Counted from the first letter of the stretch, positions 1 to 7,221 are shown. The stretch is DNA of 23,901 nucleotides from CAYYNP01 sp964472545 (GCA_964472545.1 CAYYNP010000143.1:1-23901); one strand, 5' to 3'. Program-made: numbers and translations. The notes: a model not told the origin generated them from the sequence alone.

Positions 1-745
1 TGTTGGAATAGGCCGCCGAGCGGTCGACGTAGAGCGCGGGGTTGGCGGGGTCGAGGCGGATGGCAGCGGAGAAGTCAGCGATTGCCTCGGGAAAATCCTG
101 CAAGCCGAAATACGCGCCGCCCCGTTCGGCGTAGGCCTCGGCCAGTTCGGGATCGAGCCGGACGGCCTCGGAAAAGTCCTCGACGGCGCGGCGGAAATCG
201 CCCCACTCGCTCAACAGGTGGCCGCGCCGCACGTGAAGCTGCGCATCGTTCGGCCGGTTGCGCAAACGCTCGCTGGCCCGAGCGATCTGCCGTAGCATCG
301 ATCGCCGGCCGAGCCATTCGCTGAGGCCGAGGCCCGAAATGCCGGCCCCCATCAAGACGACCGTCGCGCCGAACCAGCGCTTCTCGAGCACGGTCATCTC
401 GTGCGGTTTGCGGTCCGGCGGTTCGGTGGCCGTCAGCAGGAAGTAGAGCCCCGCCGACCAGAACAGGGCGCCGGCCAGGATGTGGGCCATCGGCGGTACG
501 TGGCGTCCGGCCCGGCCGCGCGTGGCAAGGAACTCGCCCAGCGTAAGGCCGTACGCCCGCAGCCGCGTCCAGACCAGCCAAGCGGCCAGCACGATCCCCG
601 AGCCAACGATCCCCAGCGCCTCGGGCACGCCCAAGTATCGCAGCGCAAACGACGCCAAGACCATGAAGAACGCCAAAATGATCGACGCCATCGACGCCCG
701 CCAGCAAAGCCCGGCGAGTTTCTCCGGAGGGTCACGATCGTGCAT
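1..745 (-). CDS. Membrane-anchored TPR protein (3' end beyond window)
   Basis: The reading frame is open to the left edge, so 248 codons of the N-terminal part are visible and the C-terminus is missing. The protein begins MHDRDPPEKLAGLCW. It has about four hydrophobic segments (roughly residues 19-37, 43-60, 87-107 and 125-144), a basic cytoplasmic-looking linker, and from about residue 165 tetratricopeptide repeats with the typical A-x-x-D-F-S-E-A-V-R-L-D-P pattern. TPRs are protein-protein interaction scaffolds; the membrane part suggests an envelope-attached adaptor, but no specific partner can be named. The ATG lies 34 bp downstream of the stop of the acidic protein gene (780-1535) on the same strand, so an operon is likely. 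There is no clear Shine-Dalgarno. A longer antisense-style frame over the same DNA is Arg/Pro-rich nonsense and was discarded. Confidence 0.85.
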   Translation of the reverse strand, partial: MHDRDPPEKLAGLCWRASMASIILAFFMVLASFALRYLGVPEALGIVGSGIVLAAWLVWTRLRAYGLTLGEFLATRGRAGRHVPPMAHILAGALFWSAGLYFLLTATEPPDRKPHEMTVLEKRWFGATVVLMGAGISGLGLSEWLGRRSMLRQIARASERLRNRPNDAQLHVRRGHLLSEWGDFRRAVEDFSEAVRLDPELAEAYAERGGAYFGLQDFPEAIADFSAAIRLDPANPALYVDRSAAYSN

Positions 746-779
746 CGCGGGGGCTTTCGCGGGCCGTGGGTGCGTCGCG

Positions 780-1535
780 CTATTTCGCCTCGACGGTCGG
801 ATAGAACGGGATCGGATCGCCGGGAAAGCGTGGGGTGAACGGGTCGGGGGCGGCCGGGGCCGTGGGATCGACCGGTGGAAGACGCTGCATTCCCGGCGGC
901 AGGTCGGCCTCGTTGCCGATCGGATCGGGCGTGGCGGCTGCCGGAGTCTCGTACCCGGTCCACGAGTCCGCGGAGTCATACGGCGCGTCGTCGTACGGAG
1001 TGTAATCCGTAGAGGTCGACTCCCGTTCCTCGGCGAATCCGCCGGCGGAAACCCGGTCAGCCCCGTCGTCGTGTTCTTCGTACGTGTATTCGTTTTCGTG
1101 GGCGTACCCTTCGCTCGAGGCGCCGTCGAAATCCGTCGGCGGCGAATTGGCCGGCCCGTAGGCCTCGTCGTCCGTCTCACCGCCGTTTCCTTCGTCGGCC
1201 TCATCGTACGACCACGAATCATCCCATCCCCCACCGCTCTGGTAGTTGTACCCGCTCTCGTCGTCGGTTTCTTCCGGCGCGTAGCTCCAATCGTCGTCCT
1301 CGGCCGACGTATCGACGTCCCAGGCATCCGTGTCGGTGCCCCATTGCGATGCCGTAGACGACGTCGACACCGACGTTGCCGATTCTGCCTGCTCGTCTGT
1401 TTGCGGCGACTCTTGCGGCGCGACCCGGCACGGCACGGCGGCCATCTCCCAGACTTTCGGGTATCGCACCACGTTAAACCCGATGCTGAAGACGACCAGC
1501 AGCAGACCCGCGGCGGCGACGGCGATCCTGGGCAT
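780..1535 (-). CDS. Single-pass membrane protein with acidic Asp/Tyr/Ser-rich tail
   Basis: I do not recognise a family. The 251-residue protein starts MPRIAVAAAGLLLVVFSIGF, giving one N-terminal hydrophobic helix (about residues 4-22) that can act as a signal anchor. The rest is low complexity: a long run rich in Asp, Glu, Ser, Tyr, Gly and Trp (about residues 55-200), then a Pro-rich end. No catalytic motif or cysteine pattern is visible, so it is probably an intrinsically disordered envelope protein. The ATG at 1535 was chosen over an upstream start because GGGAGAGAG sits just before it and the extra N-terminal residues would be Arg/Ser/Gln-rich and unlike a signal anchor. The neighbouring downstream gene (TPR membrane protein) follows after 34 bp, suggesting cotranscription. 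Confidence 0.75.
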   Translation of the reverse strand: MPRIAVAAAGLLLVVFSIGFNVVRYPKVWEMAAVPCRVAPQESPQTDEQAESATSVSTSSTASQWGTDTDAWDVDTSAEDDDWSYAPEETDDESGYNYQSGGGWDDSWSYDEADEGNGGETDDEAYGPANSPPTDFDGASSEGYAHENEYTYEEHDDGADRVSAGGFAEERESTSTDYTPYDDAPYDSADSWTGYETPAAATPDPIGNEADLPPGMQRLPPVDPTAPAAPDPFTPRFPGDPIPFYPTVEAK

Positions 1536-1576
1536 GGCTCTCTCCCGATTGGAGGTTGATTGGCGGCGGCGTGGCA

Positions 1577-1604
1577 ATCATACACTCGCAAATCAACAAC
1601 GCAA
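1577..1604 (-). promoter_or_regulatory. Possible sigma70-type promoter for the 1535-1 operon
   Basis: On the minus strand TTGCGT (1604-1599) and TATGAT (1582-1577) are separated by 16 bp. The -10 matches consensus 5/6 and the -35 3/6. The position, about 40 bp before the ATG at 1535, fits a short leader. Match only; no transcript evidence. Confidence 0.35.
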
Positions 1605-1715
1605 GCAAAACTCGGCGAGATAACAAACCGGTAGCGGCTTTCGAGGAACGACCGAGCCGATCAGGCAAAGTCTAGCGGCCGGTGTCGACGTCTCTACGGC
1701 AATGCCGAACGCGTC

Positions 1716-1794
1716 GGGTGGCTGGGGCAAAGCGCAGCGGTGCCCCAGGTGTCGAAGAAGTCCGGGGCACCGCTGCGCTATGTCCCGGCCACCC
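1716..1794. repeat. Imperfect inverted repeat, 31-bp arms
   Basis: Arms 1716-1746 and 1764-1794 are reverse complements except for three positions, separated by 17 bp. The inner, perfect part of the arm reads AGCGCAGCGGTGCCCC. In RNA this would be a very stable hairpin. It lies between divergent genes, so it is not placed as a terminator for either; a dispersed REP/MITE-type element is more likely. Confidence 0.8.
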
Positions 1795-1878
1795 CTTAGG
1801 TGCAGGGCGTTTTCCGACGAAGCCCGGCGCGGCTGAAGTCCAGCGGCCTCGGCTGCGGTGGACTCCCGACCACGCGCG

Positions 1879-1887
1879 TGGTAGGAT
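1879..1887 (+). promoter_or_regulatory. Possible extended -10 promoter for the propeller pair
   Basis: TGGTAGGAT fits the extended -10 layout TGnTAnnnT. It lies about 55 bp before the ATG at 1942, predicting a leader of about 45-50 nt. No good -35 is seen. The same 9-mer occurs at a similar distance upstream of nadB on the other strand. Confidence 0.35.
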
Positions 1888-1941
1888 TTGGCGCGGTTTC
1901 CGGCTTTGGGAAGACCGGCCTTGCGGTGAGGAGTTACGCTG

Positions 1942-3219
1942 ATGTTTACGTGTCGGGTTCTGTATGCATGGACGATGTTCGCGGTGTTGCTTACCGGATG
2001 CGGAGCCGATCCGCCGTCGGTCGATCCGGAGGCCGCGCCGGCAGACGAGACGGCCGCTTGGCCCCGCTTCCACGGCGCCGACGGCACGAACGTCTCGTCC
2101 GACACGGGCCTGTTGACCGAGTGGCCCGACGGCGGACCGAAATTGGCCATGGCGGTCGAAGGCGTCGGCGAAGGCTTCGCGGGCGCGACGATCGCCGGGG
2201 GCTTGATCTACACGGCCGGAAACGTCGGCGGCGAGATGCTGATCTCGGCGATCGAACTCGACGGCACGATCCGCTGGCAGACGGCCAACGGCAAGGCCTG
2301 GGCCGGCTCCTACCGCGGCTCGCGGGGAACCCCAACCGTCGACGGCGACCACGTCTACCACGAGAACCCGTACGGCGACGTGATCTGTCTGGACGCCGCC
2401 ACCGGCGGCGAAGTCTGGAGCATGAACCTCCGCCGGCGCTTCGGCAGCACGAACATCCGCTGGGCGCTCTCCGAGTCGGTGCTGATCGACGGCGATCGCG
2501 TGATTTGCTGCCCCGGTGGGCCGGAGGCCACCGTGGTCGCCTTGGACAAGGGCACGGGCGAGACCGTGTGGCAGTCCGAGAGCACCGGTGACCCGCCCGG
2601 CTACGGCTCGCCGGCATTGGCCGAACAAGACGGCCTGCGGATGATCCTGACCATGACCGGTAGGGCCGTGATCGCCGTCAACGCCGACACGGGTGAACTG
2701 CTGTGGCGATTCGGGCACAAGACGCAATATGACGTGAATGCCCTAATGCCGGTCTTTCACGACGGCCGCGTCTTCATCAGTACCAGCTATGGCTCGGGTT
2801 CGGTGATGCTGCAGATCCACGTCGACGGCGACTCCGCGTCGGTCGAGGAGGTTTGGCGCAACGGCGACTTGGCGAACCACCACGGCGGCGTTCTGCTGCA
2901 CGAAGGATATCTCTACGGCACGGGCTCCGGCGGCGATTGGATGTGTGTCGACTGGCAGTCGGGCAAGACGATGTATACCGAAGAAGGCGTCGGCAAGGGG
3001 TCGTTGACCGTCGCCGAGGGAATGCTCTATACGTTGAGCGAAGATGCAGTCATGGGCCTCGTTCCAGCCACCCCCGACGCCCATCGCCTTGTGGGCCGTT
3101 TCGACCTGCCCGACTGCGGCGACGGCAAGAGTTGGGCTCATCCGGTCGTCTGCGGCGGCCGGCTCTACATCCGCCACGGCGATTACCTCTATGGATACGA
3201 CATCAAGGCCGGAGAGTAG
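1942..3219 (+). CDS. PQQ-like beta-propeller lipoprotein
   Basis: This 425-residue exported protein is of the PQQ-binding-like (BamB-type) beta-propeller superfamily. The N-terminus MFTCRVLYAWTMFAVLLTGC ends in a lipobox (L-L-T-G-C), so it should be a lipoprotein with Cys20 at the mature N-terminus. After a short acidic linker comes WPRFHGADGTNVS, then repeated propeller blades with 'D-G-x-V/L-I-C-L-D-A-A-T-G' and 'ALDKGTGETVWQS' signatures, typical of blades ending in a Gly-x-x-x-W turn. The start is set by GTGAGGAG eight bases upstream of the ATG. Its stop is six bases from the start of a close paralogue (3226-4470), so the two are cotranscribed tandem duplicates. The substrate is unknown; in this superfamily the fold serves as scaffold or, with PQQ, as a dehydrogenase. 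No dehydrogenase active-site evidence is visible. Confidence 0.88.
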   Translation: MFTCRVLYAWTMFAVLLTGCGADPPSVDPEAAPADETAAWPRFHGADGTNVSSDTGLLTEWPDGGPKLAMAVEGVGEGFAGATIAGGLIYTAGNVGGEMLISAIELDGTIRWQTANGKAWAGSYRGSRGTPTVDGDHVYHENPYGDVICLDAATGGEVWSMNLRRRFGSTNIRWALSESVLIDGDRVICCPGGPEATVVALDKGTGETVWQSESTGDPPGYGSPALAEQDGLRMILTMTGRAVIAVNADTGELLWRFGHKTQYDVNALMPVFHDGRVFISTSYGSGSVMLQIHVDGDSASVEEVWRNGDLANHHGGVLLHEGYLYGTGSGGDWMCVDWQSGKTMYTEEGVGKGSLTVAEGMLYTLSEDAVMGLVPATPDAHRLVGRFDLPDCGDGKSWAHPVVCGGRLYIRHGDYLYGYDIKAGE

Positions 3220-3225
3220 TTCAAG

Positions 3226-4470
3226 ATGCCATATCTGCTTGCAGCCGTCTGTTTGGCGTTGTCGGCGGCCGTTCCGTCTGCCGAAGCGGCATCGGCCGCC
3301 GAGGCCCCATGGTGGCCCCAGTTCCACGGACCAAACCGAGATAACGTCTCCACCGAAACCGGCCTGATGAAACGCTGGCCCGAGGGAGGGCCGCGCCGTC
3401 TTTGGACCACCCCGGGCATCGGCCACGGTTTCGCCAGCCTGTCGATTGCCGACGGGCGGATCTATACCACCGGTAACGTCGGCCAAAAGACGACGATCAC
3501 GGCACTGGACCTGAGCGGGAGGATCCTCTACCAGGTTCCCAACGGCGCGGCCTGGGAGAAGCCCCAGCGCGGCACGCGAAGCACGCCCACCATCGACGGC
3601 GGGCGGCTCTATCACAAAAGCCCGAACGGCGACGTCGTCTGTCTCGACGCCGCCACCGGCCGGCGCCACTGGGGCGTGAACATCCTCGAACGCTTCGGCG
3701 CCAAGAACATCACCTGGGCCGTGTGCGAGTCGTTGTTGATCGACCGAGACCACGTGATCTGCTGTCCCGGCGGGCCGCAGACGGCCGTCGTCGCGCTGGA
3801 CAAGACGACCGGCCAGACGGTATGGAAGTCGCCCTCGGCCGGCGATCTGGCCGGCTATGCGTCGCCGGCGCTGGCCGAACACGGCGGACTGCGGATGATC
3901 GTCACCATGACCTCCGCGGCGATCATTGCCGTTAGGGCCGACGACGGCGGGCTGCTTTGGCGCCACGAACACAAAAGCCCCTGGGACGAGAACATCCTCT
4001 TGCCGATCGTCCGCGACGGGCACGTCTTCGTGAGCACGCGAACGACCGGTTCGGTGATGCTGCGGATGGACGTCGACGGGCGGCGGGCCTCGGTCACCGA
4101 GGTGTGGCGATCAAAGGCTATGGACAACCACCACGGCGGCGTGGTTCTCTGGGACGGCTATCTCTACGGCTCGACGCTCGCCGGCGCCTGGGTCTGCCTG
4201 AGATGGAGTGATGGGCAGGCCATGTACACGGCGCGCGGCATCGGCAAGGGCTCGCTGACGTCGGCCGATGGCATGCTCTACACGTTTAGCGAACGCGGCC
4301 GCATGGCGTTGGTCGAGGCGACGCCCAAGGGGCACGAACTCCTCGGCCAGTTCGCGATACCCGCCGGCGGTGAAGGCCCCAGTTGGGCTCATCCGGTGGT
4401 CTGCGGCGGAAGGCTCTACGTCCGATACGACGATTCCCTGCACGCCTACGACGTCAAAGCGACTGAGTAG
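3226..4470 (+). CDS. PQQ-like beta-propeller protein, exported paralogue
   Basis: This 414-residue protein is closely related along its full length to the preceding lipoprotein. Shared blocks include 'GDVVCLDAATG', 'VICCPGGP', 'VVALDKTTGQTVW', 'NHHGGV', 'GKGSLT', 'WAHPVVCGGRLY' and the C-terminal 'YDVKATE' (YDIKAGE in the paralogue). It has a cleavable signal peptide (hydrophobic residues 3-16, AxA-type cleavage near residues 19-25) but no lipobox cysteine, so it should be released into the periplasm or exported. The sequence after the signal, WWPQFHGPNRDNVS, is a motif common in planctomycete propeller proteins. The Shine-Dalgarno GGAGAG overlaps the end of the upstream gene, supporting coupled translation. 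Its stop codon coincides with the outer end of the repeat element at 4468-4628. Confidence 0.88.
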   Translation: MPYLLAAVCLALSAAVPSAEAASAAEAPWWPQFHGPNRDNVSTETGLMKRWPEGGPRRLWTTPGIGHGFASLSIADGRIYTTGNVGQKTTITALDLSGRILYQVPNGAAWEKPQRGTRSTPTIDGGRLYHKSPNGDVVCLDAATGRRHWGVNILERFGAKNITWAVCESLLIDRDHVICCPGGPQTAVVALDKTTGQTVWKSPSAGDLAGYASPALAEHGGLRMIVTMTSAAIIAVRADDGGLLWRHEHKSPWDENILLPIVRDGHVFVSTRTTGSVMLRMDVDGRRASVTEVWRSKAMDNHHGGVVLWDGYLYGSTLAGAWVCLRWSDGQAMYTARGIGKGSLTSADGMLYTFSERGRMALVEATPKGHELLGQFAIPAGGEGPSWAHPVVCGGRLYVRYDDSLHAYDVKATE

Positions 4471-4628
4471 TACCTCATTGCAGTTGGATTTGTATGCCAC
4501 TGCTGGCTTGCCCAGCAGTGCCGAACGGCGACGGTGCTCGAACGGCAGGACGAAGGGGGCAACGCACACACTGCTGGGCAAGCCAGCAGTGGCACCCAAC
4601 CGACAGAATTGGCCGCAATGAGGTAGTA
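4468..4628. repeat. REPIN-like nested palindromic element
   Basis: Three levels of symmetry are visible. The outer arms 4468-4483 and 4613-4628 are inverted with 14/16 identity. The inner arms 4495-4520 and 4569-4594 are perfect 26-bp inverted copies. Each inner arm is itself a hairpin (CACTGCTGG, five-base loop, CCAGCAGTG). The arrangement of two palindromic units in opposite orientation resembles a REP doublet (REPIN) or small MITE. It fills the space between convergent genes (stops at 4470 and 4689) and could also end transcription from both sides. No transposase is encoded within it. Confidence 0.85.
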
Positions 4629-4688
4629 GTGCTACGCGCCAACGGAGTCTCTGGGGCAAAGCGTTGCAAGGGGTTGCTCGCCCCCACC

Positions 4689-5723
4689 TCACTCCCCGTT
4701 TCGTCGCAGCGCGGCCGCCTTGCGGAGGTCCTCTTGGGCCTTGTCTTTGTCGCCGCGAGCGCGGTGGACCTGGCTGCGGACAACGTAGACTTCGCCCTGC
4801 GCCGGGTCGAGCCGAAGCGACTCGGTGTACTCGCTCAACGCCTGGTCGAAGTCCTCGCTGGCGAGATGGACGTCGCCCAGATAGGCGTGCGCTTCGGCCA
4901 ATTCGGGGTCGAGCGAGAGCGCCGCCTTGTAGTCGTCGATGGCCCGTTGCAGGTTGCCCTCGGCGGCGTACGCCAAGCCACGGTCGAGATGGGCCTGGGC
5001 GTCGTCGGGGTCCAGTCGCAGCGCTTGGCTGAAATCGGCGATGGCGTCGGCCGGCTGACCGGCCTGATGAAAGACGCTTCCGCGGAGGTAGTAGAGCCGG
5101 GCGTCGCGAGAGTCCAAGGCGATGGCTTCCGAGTAGTCGTCGATCGCGCGAGGAAGGTCCCCCAGCCGCATGAAGGCCCCAGCCCGATTCGCATAGGCGC
5201 TGCTGCTGACCGGGTCGAGCCGGATCGCTTTGCCGTAGTCGGTCAGCGCCTGCTCGAACTTGCCTTGATCCGCGAGCAAAGTCCCCCGATGGACATAAGC
5301 GGCGCCGTTTTCCGAGTCGAGCCGGATCGCCTCGCTGTAGTCGGCGATGGCTCGATCCGCCTCTCCCAGCCGGTCGTGGACGTACCCCCGATTGACGTAC
5401 GTGTCCGCATACTCGGGATTCCGGCGAATGGCAGCCGTGTAATCGGCCAGGGCCTTTTCCGAATCCCCCATTTCGTAGTAGGCGGCCGCGCGACTGAAGT
5501 AGACGTCGAACTCATCCATCCCGCAATCGATCATCTCGCTAAACTCGTCGATCGCTGCGGGCGCGTCCCCAGATTCGATGAGCGCTATACCCCGATTGAG
5601 GTAGGCTTCGCTCAAATCCGGGTCAAGTTGAACGGCCTGGGTAAAGGCGGCGATCGCTTCTTCACAGCGACCGCCGTGAAGGTAGGCCAAGCCCCGGTTC
5701 AGAGCATCCCACGCATTCGACAT
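4689..5723 (-). CDS. Soluble TPR-array protein
   Basis: The 344-residue protein is almost entirely tetratricopeptide repeats: about ten 34-residue units with the recurring 'A-I-D-D-Y-S-E-A-I-x-L-D' helix B and 'A-Y-x-N-R-G' helix A patterns, plus a short charged tail. No signal peptide, membrane segment or catalytic domain is visible, so a cytoplasmic scaffold is most likely. The ATG at 5723 (MSNAWDALNRGLAYL) is chosen because the first TPR begins directly there; TTG (5738) and GTG (5735) in-frame alternatives exist and a clear Shine-Dalgarno is lacking. A strong extended -10 lies about 80 bp upstream. The repeats resemble those of the partial TPR protein at 1-745, but this one has no membrane part. 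Partner unknown. Confidence 0.87.
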   Translation of the reverse strand: MSNAWDALNRGLAYLHGGRCEEAIAAFTQAVQLDPDLSEAYLNRGIALIESGDAPAAIDEFSEMIDCGMDEFDVYFSRAAAYYEMGDSEKALADYTAAIRRNPEYADTYVNRGYVHDRLGEADRAIADYSEAIRLDSENGAAYVHRGTLLADQGKFEQALTDYGKAIRLDPVSSSAYANRAGAFMRLGDLPRAIDDYSEAIALDSRDARLYYLRGSVFHQAGQPADAIADFSQALRLDPDDAQAHLDRGLAYAAEGNLQRAIDDYKAALSLDPELAEAHAYLGDVHLASEDFDQALSEYTESLRLDPAQGEVYVVRSQVHRARGDKDKAQEDLRKAAALRRNGE

Positions 5724-6139
5724 TGCGGGGTTCACCAAGCTAAGAAGAAAGGCAAAGAAGGTCGCTCACCGGCCGAATGTCCCGACTGTCCGTGGGAACG
5801 CGATTATATCACATATCGTGTCGTTGTGGAACCCCCCCCTGGGCTGTGCCGGACAGCCGAGGCGTCGAGGGACGTCCCCGATAAGGCTCTTCAAGAGGGG
5901 ATCGTCTGCCCAATCGCGAACTAGCCGGGCAGAAATCGTACTGCTGAACAGGCCGGAGCGCGTGGCACACGGCGCTCGACCGACCCGGGCTCCCCCGCTT
6001 CTCGCTTTTCAAACCGGGGAAACCGCCCTGGACGCCGTCGGCTGTTTCTGCGACACTTCCGCCCCATTTCCGTCGGCCGTGTAGGGCGGTTTGCCCCCGC
6101 GGACGCTTGTCTTCTCGCCCCCTGATGAGGACTTTCGTC
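5724..6139. other. Divergent intergenic region (416 bp)
   Basis: This gap separates the minus-strand TPR-array gene and the plus-strand 11-mer repeat protein gene. Apart from the extended -10 at 5803-5811, and the Shine-Dalgarno ATGAGGAC just before 6140, I see no gene-like frame, repeat or strong hairpin. No clear plus-strand -10 was found. Confidence 0.5.
5803..5811 (-). promoter_or_regulatory. Extended -10 promoter for the TPR-array gene
   Basis: The minus strand reads TGATATAAT, a full match to the extended -10 consensus TGnTATAAT. The -35 region is poor, as is tolerated with an extended -10. It predicts a start near 5796 and a leader of about 73 nt before the ATG at 5723. It sits in one of the few AT-rich spots of the gap. 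Confidence 0.6.
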
Positions 6140-6718
6140 ATGAAACAATCGTGGACACTCTCTGTCGGGATCGCCTTGCTGTTGCTGCTTGGCGGTTGGG
6201 CTTTCGTAGAGGACGGCCATGCGGTTCGTGCCGACGGCTGGTTGCCGGCCCAGCTCAATCCGTTTGCCAAGGCACCGCCGCCGCCCCCCACCCCAAGGCC
6301 GGAAGCCTACCTCTTCAACGGTCCCGGTCCGGCGCCCGAACCGTCTCCGCTGGAGCAAATCGGCGCGGGAACGAAGAAGGTCGTGACCGACGTCGGCAGC
6401 GGCACGGTGAAGCTGGTCAACACCGTCGGCAGCGGGACCAAGAAGGTGATCACCGGCGCCGGAGCAGGCACCAAGAAGCTCATCACCGGCGCCCGCGACG
6501 TGCTGCCGTTCGCCAAGCCGGAGCCCGAGCCCGCTGCGCCCCAGCAGGTGGTGCCCTGGATGCAAGACCCCAACAGCAGCCGCTATCGACAGTTCACGCC
6601 CGAGCCGCCGAAGGAGAAGCGATCGTGGCTTGGCTTGGGCACGCTATTCCGTCCCGCGGAGCCGGAGTATCGGCCGTCGAAGACGTGGGACGACTGGTGG
6701 AAGTCGGACCGCCCGTAG
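6140..6718 (+). CDS. Exported protein with four 11-residue Gly/Thr/Lys repeats
   Basis: Family not recognised. The 192-residue product has a signal peptide (MKQSWTLSVGIALLLLLGGW, probable cleavage after the Ala near residue 31), a Pro-rich linker (residues 46-70), a repeat block (74-117), a second Pro/Glu-rich linker, and a Trp- and charge-rich end (WDDWWKSDRP). The block is four consecutive 11-mers of the form V-G-S-G-T-K-K-V-I-T-G. An 11-residue period with alternating hydrophobic and Lys positions is what amphipathic 11/3 helices (apolipoprotein, synuclein, LEA-type) show, so surface or lipid association is possible; the many Gly argue against a rigid helix. The ATG at 6140 follows ATGAGGAC by eight bases; upstream in-frame ATGs at 6107 and 6125 lack that spacing. 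The lipoprotein gene at 6830 follows on the same strand. Confidence 0.75.
   Translation: MKQSWTLSVGIALLLLLGGWAFVEDGHAVRADGWLPAQLNPFAKAPPPPPTPRPEAYLFNGPGPAPEPSPLEQIGAGTKKVVTDVGSGTVKLVNTVGSGTKKVITGAGAGTKKLITGARDVLPFAKPEPEPAAPQQVVPWMQDPNSSRYRQFTPEPPKEKRSWLGLGTLFRPAEPEYRPSKTWDDWWKSDRP
6359..6490 (+). repeat. Coding tandem repeat, four 33-bp units
   Basis: This stretch encodes IGAGTKKVVTD, VGSGTVKLVNT, VGSGTKKVITG and AGAGTKKLITG. The protein repeat is clearer than the DNA repeat, so the units have diverged at synonymous positions and are not a recent slippage product. Confidence 0.85.
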
Positions 6719-6829
6719 CAGCCGGTTGCGCTGCTGCATGCCGCTGCCCGTCTCTTTCTGTGAAAGCCCCGAGGGAAACAGTCCGGGGTCGTCTTGCAGG
6801 GGGATTGAGAATTCGATAGGAGCGAATCG

Positions 6830-7072
6830 ATGACGCGCAAAACACGACGATCGTACCTCCGCCGTTGGGTGCTGCCGGCGATGTTGGCCGTGAGTCTTGG
6901 ATCGATGCTGGCCGGTTGCCACAATCCTCGCTACGGCGCCCCTGACACGCTCGGCAGCCGGATCGGGTTACCGCCGGCGATCGACCCGCAAGCTCGAATG
7001 CAGGCCAAGGCGTTCAAGAATCGCGTCGAGGCCGACAGGTCCATCCCCCACGGGCCGATGGCCAAGCAGTGA
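6830..7072 (+). CDS. Small lipoprotein
   Basis: The 80-residue protein has a basic N-terminus (MTRKTRRSYLRR), a hydrophobic stretch and the lipobox L-A-G-C, predicting lipidation at Cys30 and a mature peptide of about 51 residues (beginning CHNPRYGAPDTLGSRIGLPP). The mature part is short and without a recognisable domain. AGGAG seven bases upstream supports the ATG. It follows the 11-mer repeat protein gene by 111 bp on the same strand and may be cotranscribed. Small lipoproteins of this design are common in planctomycetes; the function is unknown. Confidence 0.72.
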   Translation: MTRKTRRSYLRRWVLPAMLAVSLGSMLAGCHNPRYGAPDTLGSRIGLPPAIDPQARMQAKAFKNRVEADRSIPHGPMAKQ

Positions 7073-7126
7073 TCGGACCGGTACGGATCGACGCCGGCGC
7101 ATGTACGGGCAACGTCGTTCCGTTTG

Positions 7127-7188
7127 GCCGCCGCCGGCACGGCGGTGTATTGCACTGCGGATCACAACGCCGCCGTACCGGCGGCGGC
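7127..7188. repeat. Inverted repeat between convergent genes
   Basis: Arms 7127-7148 and 7167-7188 are inverted with 20/22 identity, separated by 18 bp. Weaker symmetry continues outward for about 15 bp with a small gap (CGTTC...CGTTTG on the left against CGTTCGGCCGTTTA on the complement of the right). It lies between the stops of the lipoprotein (7072) and kinase (7285) genes, so it may serve as a bidirectional hairpin terminator, although there is no T-tract. It could also be a dispersed repeat. Confidence 0.7.
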
Positions 7189-7221
7189 TAAACGGCCGAA
7201 CGTCGACCCGGCCGGGCACAG

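Larger units (their letters stand above)
1536..1941. other. Divergent intergenic region (406 bp)
   Basis: This gap lies between the minus-strand acidic protein gene and the plus-strand beta-propeller lipoprotein gene. It holds a possible minus promoter (1577-1604), a long inverted repeat (1716-1794) and a possible extended -10 for the plus gene (1879-1887). ORFs drawn across it on both strands are Arg/Pro-rich and continue as antisense over real genes, so I see no additional protein here. Confidence 0.6.

Noticed and set aside
75..707. 210-residue minus-strand frame at the left edge
   Set aside because: The other minus-strand frame, open to the edge, gives membrane helices and TPR motifs; this one is its frameshifted shadow.
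480..1559. 359-residue plus-strand frame
   Set aside because: Val/Arg-rich text antisense to the acidic protein and TPR genes; the real gene has a good Shine-Dalgarno and signal anchor.
2743..4023. 426-residue minus-strand frame opposite the propeller genes
   Set aside because: It spans the junction of two well-supported propeller genes and shows similar shadow text in both because the genes are paralogues.
6120..6150. CTGATGAGG...GAAAC near the start of the 11-mer repeat gene, resembling a hammerhead ribozyme core
   Set aside because: Stem II would contain only three pairs with a misplaced AU before GAAA, and no stems I and III or GUH cleavage site could be found. The bases are explained by the Shine-Dalgarno and start codon.
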